From Sulfitobacter geojensis (GTDB lineage Bacteria > Pseudomonadota > Alphaproteobacteria > Rhodobacterales > Rhodobacteraceae): a stretch of DNA of 64,000 nucleotides. Shown piece by piece: positions 53,740-62,178 of this stretch. The stretch's first letter is position 1, and every line of letters begins with the position of its first letter. Both the position numbers and the translations under genes were made by a program. The notes beneath the pieces were generated by a model, which saw only the letters and a program-made list of their open reading frames with translations, was not told the DNA's origin and did not search any database. Where the stretch lies: contig NZ_JASE01000005.1 of assembly GCF_000622325.1 (NCBI RefSeq), positions 2,294,001 through 2,358,000 of the forward strand, given 5' to 3'.

Positions 53740-54309
53740 ATGACTGGAACAAGCTCAACGGGGATGACCCGGCGTGCACTTCTTGGGGCATTCGCCGCAA
53801 CCGCGGTAGCAGCAGCACCGACATATTCCAAAGCCGCAGGTTTCCTGCGCGGTGGCGGCGATATCCGCCGTATCAAGATGTATTCGGGCCGCACCGGTGA
53901 ACGCATCGACATGATCTACTGGATCGAAGGCAAATACATCAAAGACGCCGTGAAAGAAGTGAACTATTTCATGCGCGACTGGCGCACCGACGGGGTCAAA
54001 TCGATGGACCTGCGCACGGTTGATATTATGGCTGCCGCCCATAACCTGCTGGACGTGAACGAACCCTACATGTTGCTGTCCGGTTATCGCAGCCCGAAGA
54101 CAAATGCGATGCTGCGCTCGCGCTCGCGCGGGGTGGCAAAAAACTCCTTGCACATGAAAGGCCAGGCCGCTGACCTGCGTCTCGGGTCGCGTTCGGTGAA
54201 CCAGATGGCCCGCGCCGCAATTGCCTGTCACGGCGGCGGTGTTGGCCGTTATTCAGGGTCCAACTTTGTGCATATGGATTGCGGCGTCGTACGCAGCTGG
54301 GGCGGCTAG
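53740..54309 (+). CDS. DUF882 (YcbK-like) peptidoglycan peptidase
   Basis: A 189-residue peptidase M15-like protein with a Tat-type signal (TRRALLGAFAATAVAAAP). Zinc ligands of the fold are visible in NSLHMKGQAADLRLG (His, Asp) and SNFVHMDCG (His). Relatives such as YcbK are paired with YcbB-type L,D-transpeptidases. That pairing is present here: the Ldt is divergent 330 bp away. It is likely an endo- or carboxypeptidase trimming peptidoglycan. A terminator follows. Confidence 0.9.
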   Translation: MTGTSSTGMTRRALLGAFAATAVAAAPTYSKAAGFLRGGGDIRRIKMYSGRTGERIDMIYWIEGKYIKDAVKEVNYFMRDWRTDGVKSMDLRTVDIMAAAHNLLDVNEPYMLLSGYRSPKTNAMLRSRSRGVAKNSLHMKGQAADLRLGSRSVNQMARAAIACHGGGVGRYSGSNFVHMDCGVVRSWGG

Positions 54310-54327
54310 GTTTTCCTTCTGCCCGTG

Positions 54328-54355
54328 AAAAGCGCCCTTTCGCGGCGCTTTTTTT
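54328..54355 (+). terminator. Rho-independent terminator after the DUF882 gene
   Basis: AGCGCC (54331-54336) pairs with GGCGCT (54344-54349), loop CTTTCGC, followed by a 7-T run. It lies between the convergent DUF882 and galE genes. Confidence 0.8.
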
Positions 54356-54379
54356 ATGTCTTGCCCCAACCGGCATCGC

Positions 54380-55465
54380 CTAATGTGACAGATCCATGCC
54401 CTGGGGTATAGGGATCGCCCCTGGGTACCTGTGGTGATCTGCGTATTTTGGATGCCAGCACGGATCGCTATTGGTTTCCCAACGCCAGCTTGACCGGCAC
54501 ATATCCAGCAAATCGTGTTCTGCCCGAAATCCAAGCACCGTCTGCGCCATGGACGGGTCCGCAAAGCTTGCCGCGACATCACCGGCACGTCGAGGGGCGA
54601 ACCGGAACGGGATCTTCTGCCCGCTGACTTGCTCATAAGTCTTAATCAGGTCGAGTACGGAATAGCCCGCCCCTTTGCCCAAATTAACTGTGTGTGATCG
54701 CCCCCGCTGCAACAGGTGTCCCACCGACAGAACATGCCCCCGCGCCAGATCGCACACATGGATGTAATCGCGAATTCCCGTGCCGTCTGGGGTGCCATAA
54801 TCACAACCGAACACCGTGAGCCCCGGCAGCTGGCCCTTGGCAACCCGCGCCACCAAGGGCATCAGATTGCCGCCATCGCTCAACGCCGCCTCGCCAATCA
54901 AGCCGGAAGGATGCGCACCCGCAGGGTTGAAATATCGCAATATCCCTGTCGCCCAGCCCTGCCCGCGGCGCGTGCGCTGGTTCAAAAACTGCTCGCCCAT
55001 CAGCTTGGACAGGCCATAAGGATTGGTATAGCCAAGCGGCGCATGTTCGGGGATCGGCAGAGCTTCAGGTGCGCCGTAAACTGTTGCGCTCGATGAAAAA
55101 ACAATCGTTTTCACCTGATGCTGTTCCATCACCCGGAGCAGACTTAGCAGGGCGGCGATGTTACTGTTGAAAAACCCTTGGGGGCTGGCAAGCGATTGTG
55201 GCACGGATTTTCGGGCCGCCAGATGGATCACGGCATCAATTGAATGGGTGCAAAACACTGCCTCAAGTGCCGCCGCGTCCGAGACATCCACGTCATAGGC
55301 CACCACCTGCGCACCGGTGATCTGCGCCAGCCGGTCAGGGACATCCCGCGCCGCGTTCGAGAAGTTGTCCACAATAACAACGCGGTACCCCGCCTCTATC
55401 AAGGCGACGTAGGTGTGAGAACCGATAAAACCGGCCCCGCCTGTCAACAGAACTGTGCCTGACAT
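54380..55465 (-). CDS. galE: UDP-glucose 4-epimerase
   Basis: A 361-residue short-chain dehydrogenase fold with the NAD loop LTGGAGFIGSHT, the catalytic Tyr-Lys in YGLSKLMGEQF, Ser in VFSSSATVYG, and the sugar-binding FNPAGAHPSG. It interconverts UDP-glucose and UDP-galactose for surface sugars. It ends in a Trp/His-rich tail of ~30 residues that is longer than usual. It precedes a sugar transferase and a membrane-protein pair on the same strand, which suggests a small exopolysaccharide or glycolipid locus. Confidence 0.93.
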   Translation of the reverse strand: MSGTVLLTGGAGFIGSHTYVALIEAGYRVVIVDNFSNAARDVPDRLAQITGAQVVAYDVDVSDAAALEAVFCTHSIDAVIHLAARKSVPQSLASPQGFFNSNIAALLSLLRVMEQHQVKTIVFSSSATVYGAPEALPIPEHAPLGYTNPYGLSKLMGEQFLNQRTRRGQGWATGILRYFNPAGAHPSGLIGEAALSDGGNLMPLVARVAKGQLPGLTVFGCDYGTPDGTGIRDYIHVCDLARGHVLSVGHLLQRGRSHTVNLGKGAGYSVLDLIKTYEQVSGQKIPFRFAPRRAGDVAASFADPSMAQTVLGFRAEHDLLDMCRSSWRWETNSDPCWHPKYADHHRYPGAIPIPQGMDLSH

Positions 55466-55559
55466 GGATCCTCCATCCGCAAGGCACGCAGCGCACCTTT
55501 GGCACGACCATTAGGGCGGGAATGAGAGGATTTGGTTAACCCCGAAGGGTCCGCACAGG

Positions 55560-56159
55560 TTAAATCGCGCCGTAGCCGGTGATCACTGTGACCAAAGTGC
55601 GCCAAAAGACATAAGCTTCCATCCGGAAGCCCGATTTGGAGATATAGCGCAAATCAAGCGCCAGTTTGACGCGGGTACCCTGATCATCACTGGTATATCC
55701 TTGCACCACCTGACTAAGCCCGCTTAACCCCGGGCGCACCACGTGCCGGCGATGATAGTCGGGCAAAGTCTGGCGGTATTGGCGGGCAAACTCCGGCTGT
55801 TCGGGCCGCGGACCGATCAGGCTCATCTCGCCGCGCAAGACGTTGATAATTTGTGGTAATTCATCGATCCGGAAGCGTCGCAACAGCCCCCCGAAACCGC
55901 TGATCCGGTGCCCTTCAGCGTCGGCAAACTTCGCAGCCCCCGCATAAGGCCGCATGGTGCGGAATTTGAACATCACAAACAGACTATCATGCTGCCCGAC
56001 ACGTTCTTGGCAGTAAAGCAAAGGACCGGGGTTCAACCACGGGTTCAACATCCACAGGATCACGGCCACCCCCGCCAGCACCGGCAAAAGCAGCACCGAA
56101 ATCACCAGATCAGTCATCCGTTTGATCAGCCAAAACAGCCGCGTGCCGCCAATTCGCAC
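55560..56159 (-). CDS. Undecaprenyl-phosphate sugar phosphotransferase (bacterial sugar transferase)
   Basis: About 199 residues. One N-terminal membrane helix (KRMTDLVISVLLLPVLAG) is followed by the catalytic block: FVMFKFRTMRPYA, RRFRIDELPQIINVLRGEMSLIGPRPEQP and RPGLSGLSQV. These are the signature of WbaP/PssY-type enzymes that put the first sugar-phosphate on undecaprenyl phosphate. I prefer a GTG at 56159 (AGGGGG upstream) to a TTG at 56222 that lacks a ribosome site. No polymerase or flippase is nearby. Confidence 0.9.
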   Translation of the reverse strand: MRIGGTRLFWLIKRMTDLVISVLLLPVLAGVAVILWMLNPWLNPGPLLYCQERVGQHDSLFVMFKFRTMRPYAGAAKFADAEGHRISGFGGLLRRFRIDELPQIINVLRGEMSLIGPRPEQPEFARQYRQTLPDYHRRHVVRPGLSGLSQVVQGYTSDDQGTRVKLALDLRYISKSGFRMEAYVFWRTLVTVITGYGAI

Positions 56160-56269
56160 AATTTCTGGCCCCCTATTTGGGTGGTTCACCACGGACCAGA
56201 ATGTCTTGGAATTCGTTAACAAAAGGTTTCGATCAGGCCGCTTGCCCTAATCCTTCGGGCCGAAAGCGT

Positions 56270-56959
56270 TTAAATCCCCTGCATCAAACGTCCCTGCACC
56301 CACAGGATCGACGGATAGGACGCGATCCAGAACCACAAGAACCGGTTCAATCCGAACAGGCACGCATTTGCCAGATGAAACAGCGCCGCCACGCTCAGGG
56401 CAGCAACTAAACTGGCTGGGTGCAACAAGGCCAGCGGGAACACCACTTCGAACCCCATCACCGCCCATGCCATCGCCCACAATAGCCAGGGTCGCGTTGC
56501 GAAACCGCGCAGATTTTCACTGACGGGATAGGCCGAAAAACCGAAAACATCCCGCAGGGCCCTGCCACTGCGCCAATCGGGATTGACGATCTTGACCCAG
56601 CCGGAAATGAAATAGGACAAAACCACCTGAACGCCCAGATAGCCAAAAGCGGCTTCGCGCGCCAAACCCTCTGGCAACAGCCGCGCCAGACAAAGGCAAT
56701 AGAGGATCAAAAGGCCCATCCGGTCGCTACCGCCATTATAGGGGCCGTCAAAGCGGTGCAGGACAAAAATGCTATGCAGCGAAAGCGCCAACAGCACCCA
56801 AGGGCTGTAGAGTCCGAACAACAAAAGAAGACTCAGACCGGCCCGCAACACAAACAGCCCCCGCGCGGCAGCGGAGCCTAAAATATGTTCGCTGCATTGC
56901 TGTAAGAACGCCAATGCCAACAGGATTTCCGTCGCCCGCAGCGCAGTATCAAAGCTCAA
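56270..56959 (-). CDS. HTTM-domain membrane protein
   Basis: A 229-residue integral membrane protein with about six hydrophobic segments and no hydrophilic domain. The helix pairs and the motif GYLGVQVVLSYFISGWVKI NPDWRSG-like loop match the HTTM (vitamin K carboxylase-like) family. Function is unknown in bacteria. It starts at a TTG (56959) that overlaps the partner gene stop (TTGA) with GGAGA upstream, so translation is coupled to the 56956-57390 protein. Confidence 0.82.
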   Translation of the reverse strand: MSFDTALRATEILLALAFLQQCSEHILGSAAARGLFVLRAGLSLLLLFGLYSPWVLLALSLHSIFVLHRFDGPYNGGSDRMGLLILYCLCLARLLPEGLAREAAFGYLGVQVVLSYFISGWVKIVNPDWRSGRALRDVFGFSAYPVSENLRGFATRPWLLWAMAWAVMGFEVVFPLALLHPASLVAALSVAALFHLANACLFGLNRFLWFWIASYPSILWVQGRLMQGI

Positions 56960-57390
56960 ATCGGGTCTCCGACAGATGCAGGGTCGGACAGGAAAACGAC
57001 GTCTTCGACCCGTTGCCCCCCATCGTGATGCACAAAGACCAGCCTGAATTTAAAGGTTCCGCCCTGCCCGCCCTTGCCGGCGGCATGGATGTCGCGCCGC
57101 ACACGCGTTTCAATCTCGTTGATGCTGTGGGTGGTCCGCCCCAATGCGATCCTTTCCGCGCAGCTGACCACAAACAGCGCATCATTCCACGCCGGGTTCC
57201 AGAACAGACGCTGCAGCATCCGGCCAATCGACAGGGTTTGGGGTCGGGGTTGGTATTCTTGCCAATCCGCAGCCTGCGATTGCTCTGCCCCCCCTACGGC
57301 CCATTGCACCCGTGGGGAGGGTTCGACTGCTTTGAAAAACCGCCACGACGGGATCAATACTGGTAAGATTAATGAAACCGTCTTTTTCAT
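56956..57390 (-). CDS. Membrane-anchored partner of the HTTM protein, unknown function
   Basis: A 144-residue protein with a short hydrophobic N-terminus (VSLILPVLIPSWRFF) as anchor or signal, then a soluble part with WNDALFVVSCAERIAL and KFRLVFVHHDGG. I do not recognise a domain. Its end overlaps the start of the HTTM gene by 4 bp, a pairing that suggests a two-protein membrane unit. The ATG at 57390 begins at the basic-hydrophobic segment; a TTG 18 codons upstream is less likely. Confidence 0.75.
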   Translation of the reverse strand: MKKTVSLILPVLIPSWRFFKAVEPSPRVQWAVGGAEQSQAADWQEYQPRPQTLSIGRMLQRLFWNPAWNDALFVVSCAERIALGRTTHSINEIETRVRRDIHAAGKGGQGGTFKFRLVFVHHDGGQRVEDVVFLSDPASVGDPI

Positions 57391-57591
57391 AAGCGTGGCT
57401 AGCACAAACGCGGTTAAAGCCGCGTTAAGCTTATCCGCATCCAATAGAATACCGCCGGTTTATGCAGGGTTGTTGAAAGCTCTGCCACTGCCGTCGATCC
57501 GTCCAGCCGCCAGTTATTTAGGCAATCGCCCACAAAATAGCAAAAGAAGCAGGCAATTCAGAACCACTGCGCCTTTCATTCGGCGCGGACC

Positions 57592-58212
57592 ATGTACAAC
57601 CCGACAGCGCCGCAAGATCACACTGGGGTGAGAAAAGATCTACGCATCCTTGTCGTCGAGGCCGATCGCGCCAAAGCGGAAAACATCATCGACGCGTTGC
57701 AAGACGCGGGATGGAGCGAACTGCACGCGATCAGTCATGTTTCAGGGTTAGAGCATTCTATCGAAGAACATGCGCCAGACATCGTTCTGATCGATATGGC
57801 AAACCCCGACCGCGACACGCTTGAACATATTGGTGCCGTTTCCAACACCAGATCACGCGCCGTGGCGATGTTCGTCGATCAAACCGATCCCCATCTGACC
57901 CAAGCGGCCCTTGCCGCGGGGGTAAGCGCCTATGTGGTCGACGGCTTGCAAATGAACCGGATCAAATCGGTGATCGAAACCGCCATCGCCCGTTTCCAGA
58001 TGATGCGCAAAATGCAATCGGAACTTGATGCTGCCAAACAGGCACTGGAAGATCGCAAGACCATCGACCGCGCAAAGGGCATCCTGATGCGCCGCCGCAG
58101 CATTCCCGAGGATGAAGCGTATAAACTGTTGCGCAAGGCGGCGATGGATCAGGGCCGCAAAGTCATTGACGTGGCGCAAGCCTTGGTCACCGCGTCGGAT
58201 CTGTTGGCATGA
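57592..58212 (+). CDS. nasT: Nitrate-responsive antiterminator NasT (ANTAR)
   Basis: A 206-residue protein: an N-terminal receiver-like domain (~15-130, ILVVEADRAKAEN, IVLIDMANPDRDTL) and a C-terminal ANTAR RNA-binding domain with KTIDRAKGILMRRRSIPEDEAYKLLRKAAM. NasT binds two-hairpin leader RNAs and prevents termination. In the family, NasS holds NasT inactive until nitrate is present. The nasS start overlaps its stop by 4 bp. The target leader is visible at 59475-59561. Confidence 0.93.
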   Translation: MYNPTAPQDHTGVRKDLRILVVEADRAKAENIIDALQDAGWSELHAISHVSGLEHSIEEHAPDIVLIDMANPDRDTLEHIGAVSNTRSRAVAMFVDQTDPHLTQAALAAGVSAYVVDGLQMNRIKSVIETAIARFQMMRKMQSELDAAKQALEDRKTIDRAKGILMRRRSIPEDEAYKLLRKAAMDQGRKVIDVAQALVTASDLLA

Positions 58213-59357
58213 ACCGCACGGTTTTGAATTGCGGCTATGTTCCGCTGGTTGATAGTGCGCCACTGATCATCGCGCACGAATTGGGTTTCGCCGCCGAAGA
58301 GGGTCTGGAACTTAACCTCATACGCCAGCCCTCGTGGTCGGCCCTGCGGGATATGCTGGGCCTTGGTCATCTGGACGCCGCACAGATGTTGTCCCCGCTG
58401 CCAGTGGCGATGACGATGGGGCTTGGCGGTCTGTCGGCACAAATCGACACCTTGATGGGGTTGTCGGCAAACGGCACTGTATTCGGCGTCTCCAAACAGC
58501 TTTCCCACACCCTTTCGCCCATCGAATTCGGCAATCCCAAATCCTTGCTGGCTCAGCTTGAAGCGCGTGGACCTCGCCCCTTGCGCGTGGGTGTTCCCTT
58601 TCCTTTCTCGATGCATCGGTTGTTGCTGTCTTACTGGACGGCCTCTGCGCCGAACCTCGTTGTGGAAAGTGTCACCGTGCCGCCCCCGCGCATGGCCGAA
58701 GCGGTCGCCGAAGGGCATGTCGATGCCTTTTGGGTTGGTGAACCCTGGGGCAGCGATATTGTATCACGCGGCGTTGGCGACATTGCGATGGCAGGATCCC
58801 ATGTCTGGGGTTTCGCGCCCGAAAAAGTGCTGGCTGCCCGCCATGACTGGACAGAAAACAACCCAGAGACGGCCCAAAAGCTGATGCGCGCGGTCTATCA
58901 GGCGTCGCGCTGGCTTGATCTGGAACAGAACAAACCGCTGGCTGTCGAAATTCTGGGCCGCAGCGAGCACTTGAACCTTGCCCACGAGGTGATCGAACCG
59001 GCGGTGACCGGCATGCTGACCCTCAGCGCAGGGGCTGCCCCAACACATGTCTCGCAATTTTTGATGTTTCACGATCACGCGGCCTCCTTTCCGTGGCGCA
59101 GTCAGGCGGCGTGGATCGCCAAACAGCTCGGCGCGGATGCAGCCGGCATCGCTTTGGCCATGACCTGTTGTCGCACCGATCTCTATCGCAAATACCTCGG
59201 TCCCATCGGCGCAGATTTGCCCGGTGCCTCGGAAAAGGTTGAAGGCGCGATGAACGAAATGACCGCCGTCGCCTCATTGCGCGGACAGATGATTCTTGCG
59301 CCAGATGCATTTTTTGACGGCAACACGTTCGATTTTTCAGCAGATACGGCTGAATAA
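58209..59357 (+). CDS. nasS: Cytoplasmic nitrate/nitrite sensor NasS
   Basis: A 382-residue protein of the NrtA/CmpA binding-protein fold that lacks a signal peptide: it starts MNRTVLNCGYVPLVDSAPLI. RVGVPFPFSMHRLLLSYW and AFWVGEPWGSDIV, the ligand loops of NrtA, are conserved. In Azotobacter and Paracoccus, NasS binds NasT and releases it when nitrate or nitrite binds. Overlap with nasT by 4 bp fits equal production of the two. Confidence 0.92.
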   Translation: MNRTVLNCGYVPLVDSAPLIIAHELGFAAEEGLELNLIRQPSWSALRDMLGLGHLDAAQMLSPLPVAMTMGLGGLSAQIDTLMGLSANGTVFGVSKQLSHTLSPIEFGNPKSLLAQLEARGPRPLRVGVPFPFSMHRLLLSYWTASAPNLVVESVTVPPPRMAEAVAEGHVDAFWVGEPWGSDIVSRGVGDIAMAGSHVWGFAPEKVLAARHDWTENNPETAQKLMRAVYQASRWLDLEQNKPLAVEILGRSEHLNLAHEVIEPAVTGMLTLSAGAAPTHVSQFLMFHDHAASFPWRSQAAWIAKQLGADAAGIALAMTCCRTDLYRKYLGPIGADLPGASEKVEGAMNEMTAVASLRGQMILAPDAFFDGNTFDFSADTAE

Positions 59358-59474
59358 ACGGGCGGTTTGTGGCCATGCGGACATTTTTGACGCTGCAACG
59401 CAGAAAAACATTGTGCCACGCAGCGAAGCACCTAATCGTAGGGACAAGACAGCAGGCGCTGCCGCCTGACACCT

Positions 59475-59561
59475 TTCCGCCAATGACGGTGGAATTCTCT
59501 CAAGAGCAAAGCCGCTCGTAAGAAGCATGGATTTTCCGTGGCGCTTACGTGTGGCTTTTTT
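59475..59561 (+). promoter_or_regulatory. NasT-type (ANTAR) antiterminator leader upstream of nrtA
   Basis: Hairpin 1 is TTCCGCC-AATGAC-GGTGGAA (59475-59494). Hairpin 2 is GAGC-AAAGCC-GCTC (59504-59517). Both hexaloops have A at position 1 and G at position 4, the recognised ANTAR rule. The terminator left arm AAAGCCGCTCGTAAG (59508-59522) shares bases with hairpin 2, pairs with CTTACGTGTGGCTTT (59544-59558), and ends in TTTTTT. Formation of hairpin 2 therefore excludes the terminator. NasT binding would thus permit transcription of the nrt-nir operon. Confidence 0.85.
59544..59561 (+). terminator. Intrinsic terminator within the nrtA leader
   Basis: The right arm and T-run of a 15-position stem (left arm at 59508-59522; one G-U pair, one mismatch), with an inner stem CATGG / CCGTG in its loop. 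It would stop transcripts about 40 bp before nrtA unless the anti-terminator hairpin forms. Confidence 0.8.
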
Positions 59562-59602
59562 CGTTTTACGGGCCCCGCCCATCCAACCACAGGACGTATA
59601 AA

Positions 59603-60976
59603 ATGATTGCAAAACTCCCCGTCGCCCTTGCTACAACCGGCATGCTGCTGAGCACGGCCGCCTATGCCGAAATGCTCGATCTTGAAAAAGACGAGCTGAC
59701 CTTCGGCTTCATCAAGTTGACCGACATGGCCCCGCTCGCTGTGGCTTACGAAAACGGCTATTTCGAGGACGAAGGCCTGTTTGTGACCCTTGAGGCGCAG
59801 GCCAACTGGAAGGTGTTGCTTGACGGTGTGATCGACGGGCAGCTTGACGGCGCGCATATGTTGGCCGGTCAGCCGCTGGCCGCGACAATCGGATATGGCA
59901 CAGAGGCGCATATCATCACGCCCTTCTCGATGGATTTGAACGGGAACGCGATTACCGTTTCCAACGACATCTGGGAACAGATGAAGCCGAACGTGCCGAA
60001 GATGGACGATGGCCGCCCGCAGCACCCCATCTCAGCCGAAGCGCTGGTGCCGGTTGTCGAAGCGTATAAGGACGAAGGCCTGCCCTTTAACATGGGGATG
60101 GTGTTTCCGGTCTCCACCCATAACTACGAAATCCGCTATTGGCTGGCCGCCGGTGGTCTGGAACCGGGCTATTACGCGCCTGAGGACGTGACAGGAACAA
60201 TCGGCGCGGATGTCTTCCTCTCCGTCACCCCGCCCCCGCAAATGCCCGCCACGATGGAGGCCGGGACGATCTACGGTTACGCCGTGGGCGAACCGTGGAA
60301 CCAACAGGCGGTATTCAAAGGCATCGGCGTGCCCGTCATCACCGATTACGACATGTGGAAGAACAACCCCGAAAAGGTCTTTGGCATCACAAAGGAATTC
60401 GCGGATGAGAACCCCAACACGACATTGGCCCTGACCAAGGCGCTGATCCGTGCGGCGATCTGGCTTGACGAAAACGACAACGCCAACCGTGAAGAAGCGG
60501 TCGAGATGCTGGCGCGCTCCGAATACGTCGGGGCCGATGCCGAAGTCATCGCGAATTCCATGACCGGTTTCTTCGAATTCGAGAAAGGCGACCGTCGTCC
60601 CGCGCCGGACTTTAACGTCTTCTTCCGCTACAACGCGACCTACCCGTTTTATTCAGACGCCATCTGGTATTTGACCCAGATGCGCCGCTGGGGCCAGATC
60701 GCCGAACCGCAGTCGGATGAATGGTTCATTGATCAGGCCAAAAAGGTCTATCGCCCTGACATCTATCTTGAGGCGGCCCGCCTGCTGGTCGACGAAGACA
60801 TGGCAAATGAGGCCGACTTTCCCTTCGACAGCGATGGTTTCAAACAGGCGACACCGGCCGAAGATGTCATCGACGGCATCCCCTTTGACGGGCGCACCCC
60901 CAACGCCTACCTCGACAGCCTGCCCATCGGTCTGAAGGGCGCGCAGAAAATCATCGACAACGAAGTAAAAGGCTAA
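59603..60976 (+). CDS. nrtA: Nitrate ABC transporter substrate-binding protein
   Basis: A 457-residue periplasmic nitrate-binding protein. The ATG at 59603 follows AGGACG and opens a Sec signal ([19 protein letters not shown], cleavage after AYA). [36 protein letters not shown] and [15 protein letters not shown] are the NrtA/CmpA signatures that shape the anion site. Its expression should depend on the ANTAR leader in front of it. A hairpin before nrtB may keep its level above that of the membrane parts. Confidence 0.94.
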   Translation: MIAKLPVALATTGMLLSTAAYAEMLDLEKDELTFGFIKLTDMAPLAVAYENGYFEDEGLFVTLEAQANWKVLLDGVIDGQLDGAHMLAGQPLAATIGYGTEAHIITPFSMDLNGNAITVSNDIWEQMKPNVPKMDDGRPQHPISAEALVPVVEAYKDEGLPFNMGMVFPVSTHNYEIRYWLAAGGLEPGYYAPEDVTGTIGADVFLSVTPPPQMPATMEAGTIYGYAVGEPWNQQAVFKGIGVPVITDYDMWKNNPEKVFGITKEFADENPNTTLALTKALIRAAIWLDENDNANREEAVEMLARSEYVGADAEVIANSMTGFFEFEKGDRRPAPDFNVFFRYNATYPFYSDAIWYLTQMRRWGQIAEPQSDEWFIDQAKKVYRPDIYLEAARLLVDEDMANEADFPFDSDGFKQATPAEDVIDGIPFDGRTPNAYLDSLPIGLKGAQKIIDNEVKG

Positions 60977-60983
60977 GCCTTGC

Positions 60984-61011
60984 GCCTTTTGCGGCATCTG
61001 TCGCGAAAGGC
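60984..61011 (+). other. Hairpin between nrtA and nrtB
   Basis: GCCTTTTGCG (60984-60993) pairs over 10 positions with CGCGAAAGGC (61002-61011), one G-U pair, 8-nt loop; CCGCTTTTC follows. It may stabilise the nrtA 3' end or attenuate downstream genes. T-run is weak for a full terminator. Confidence 0.5.
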
Positions 61012-61046
61012 CCGCTTTTCTACGGCCAGATCACAGGATACCCGAT

Positions 61047-62135
61047 ATGTCTGTCACCGACCCCGATACATTTACGACCCAAACCCTGGACAAAGAGGCC
61101 AAGCGCGCCCGCCTGTTCACCCGCATCAACAAAGCCGACAACTGGTTTCAGGTGCTGGGTCTTGCCTGGCTGACACCGATCCTGAAAGCCGCCGCAGGCG
61201 ACAATCCGCGCGCGCAAGTCGGTGAAATCTGGCGTCTGTTGGGCGTGCCACTGCTGGCGATTGCCCTGTTCCTGCTGGCTTGGGGCACGCTGGCACCAAA
61301 GGTGCAAACCTCGCTGGGTGCCGTGCCCGGTCCCGCGCAGGTCTGGGAACAAGCGCTCAGCCTGAACGCCGACGCCATCCGCGAACGCGAGAAAGAGGCC
61401 GCGTTCTACGAACGTCAGGACGCGCGCAACGCGAAATTGATCGCCGACGGTCAAGAGGACCGCGTCAAACAGCGCAGCTATACCGGGCGTCCCACGTATT
61501 ACGCGCAAATCTGGACCTCGATCAAAACCGTCTTCTTCGGTTTTTTGATCGCTGCCATCATTGCCATTCCGTTAGGCATTGCCGCAGGCCTGTCGAAAAC
61601 GGCAAATGCAGCGCTGAACCCGCTCATCCAGATCTTCAAACCTGTCTCGCCGCTTGCATGGCTGCCGATTGTAACCATGATCGTCTCTGCGCTTTACGCC
61701 AGTAACGACGGGATGTTCTCCAAATCCTTCCTGATTTCGGCCATCACCGTGACCCTCTGCTCACTTTGGCCAACGCTGATCAACACGTCCCTCGGGGTGG
61801 CCAGCATCGACAAGGATCTGGTCAGCGTCAGCCGCGTTCTGAAGATGAACACATGGACCAAGATCACCAAACTGGTTCTGCCTTCCGCCCTCCCCCTGAT
61901 CTTTACGGGTCTGCGCCTCTCGCTCGGCGTGGGTTGGATGGTTCTGATCGCGGCCGAGATGCTCGCGCAAAACCCCGGTCTTGGCAAATTCGTCTGGGAC
62001 GAGTTCCAGAACGGGTCCTCTCAGAGCCTCGCCAAAATCATGGTCGCAGTGTTCACGATCGGCATCATCGGCTTCTTGCTGGATCGCGTCATGTATGCGC
62101 TGCAGTCCATGTTCACCTTTTCGGCCAACCGGTGA
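61047..62135 (+). CDS. nrtB: Nitrate ABC transporter permease
   Basis: A 362-residue permease: a long N-terminal cytoplasmic part, a first helix (LLAIALFLLAWGTLA), then a hydrophilic insertion (EREKEAAFYERQDARN) before the BPD_transp_1 core. The ATPase-contact loop is VASIDKDLVSVSRVLKMNTWT, and MLAQNPGLGKFVWDEFQ is the NrtB end. The insertion is common in proteobacterial nitrate importers. AGGATACC precedes the ATG. Confidence 0.94.
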   Translation: MSVTDPDTFTTQTLDKEAKRARLFTRINKADNWFQVLGLAWLTPILKAAAGDNPRAQVGEIWRLLGVPLLAIALFLLAWGTLAPKVQTSLGAVPGPAQVWEQALSLNADAIREREKEAAFYERQDARNAKLIADGQEDRVKQRSYTGRPTYYAQIWTSIKTVFFGFLIAAIIAIPLGIAAGLSKTANAALNPLIQIFKPVSPLAWLPIVTMIVSALYASNDGMFSKSFLISAITVTLCSLWPTLINTSLGVASIDKDLVSVSRVLKMNTWTKITKLVLPSALPLIFTGLRLSLGVGWMVLIAAEMLAQNPGLGKFVWDEFQNGSSQSLAKIMVAVFTIGIIGFLLDRVMYALQSMFTFSANR

Positions 62136-62178
62136 CCCGCGCGCCAGCCGCGAAACGCCAGCGCATAAAGGAAAAATC

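Noticed and set aside
59413-59431. GTGC-N11-GCAC as an NtrC site before nrtA
   Set aside because: The half sites face the opposite way to the TGCAC-N-GTGCA consensus and no sigma54 GG-N10-GC promoter is seen beside it.
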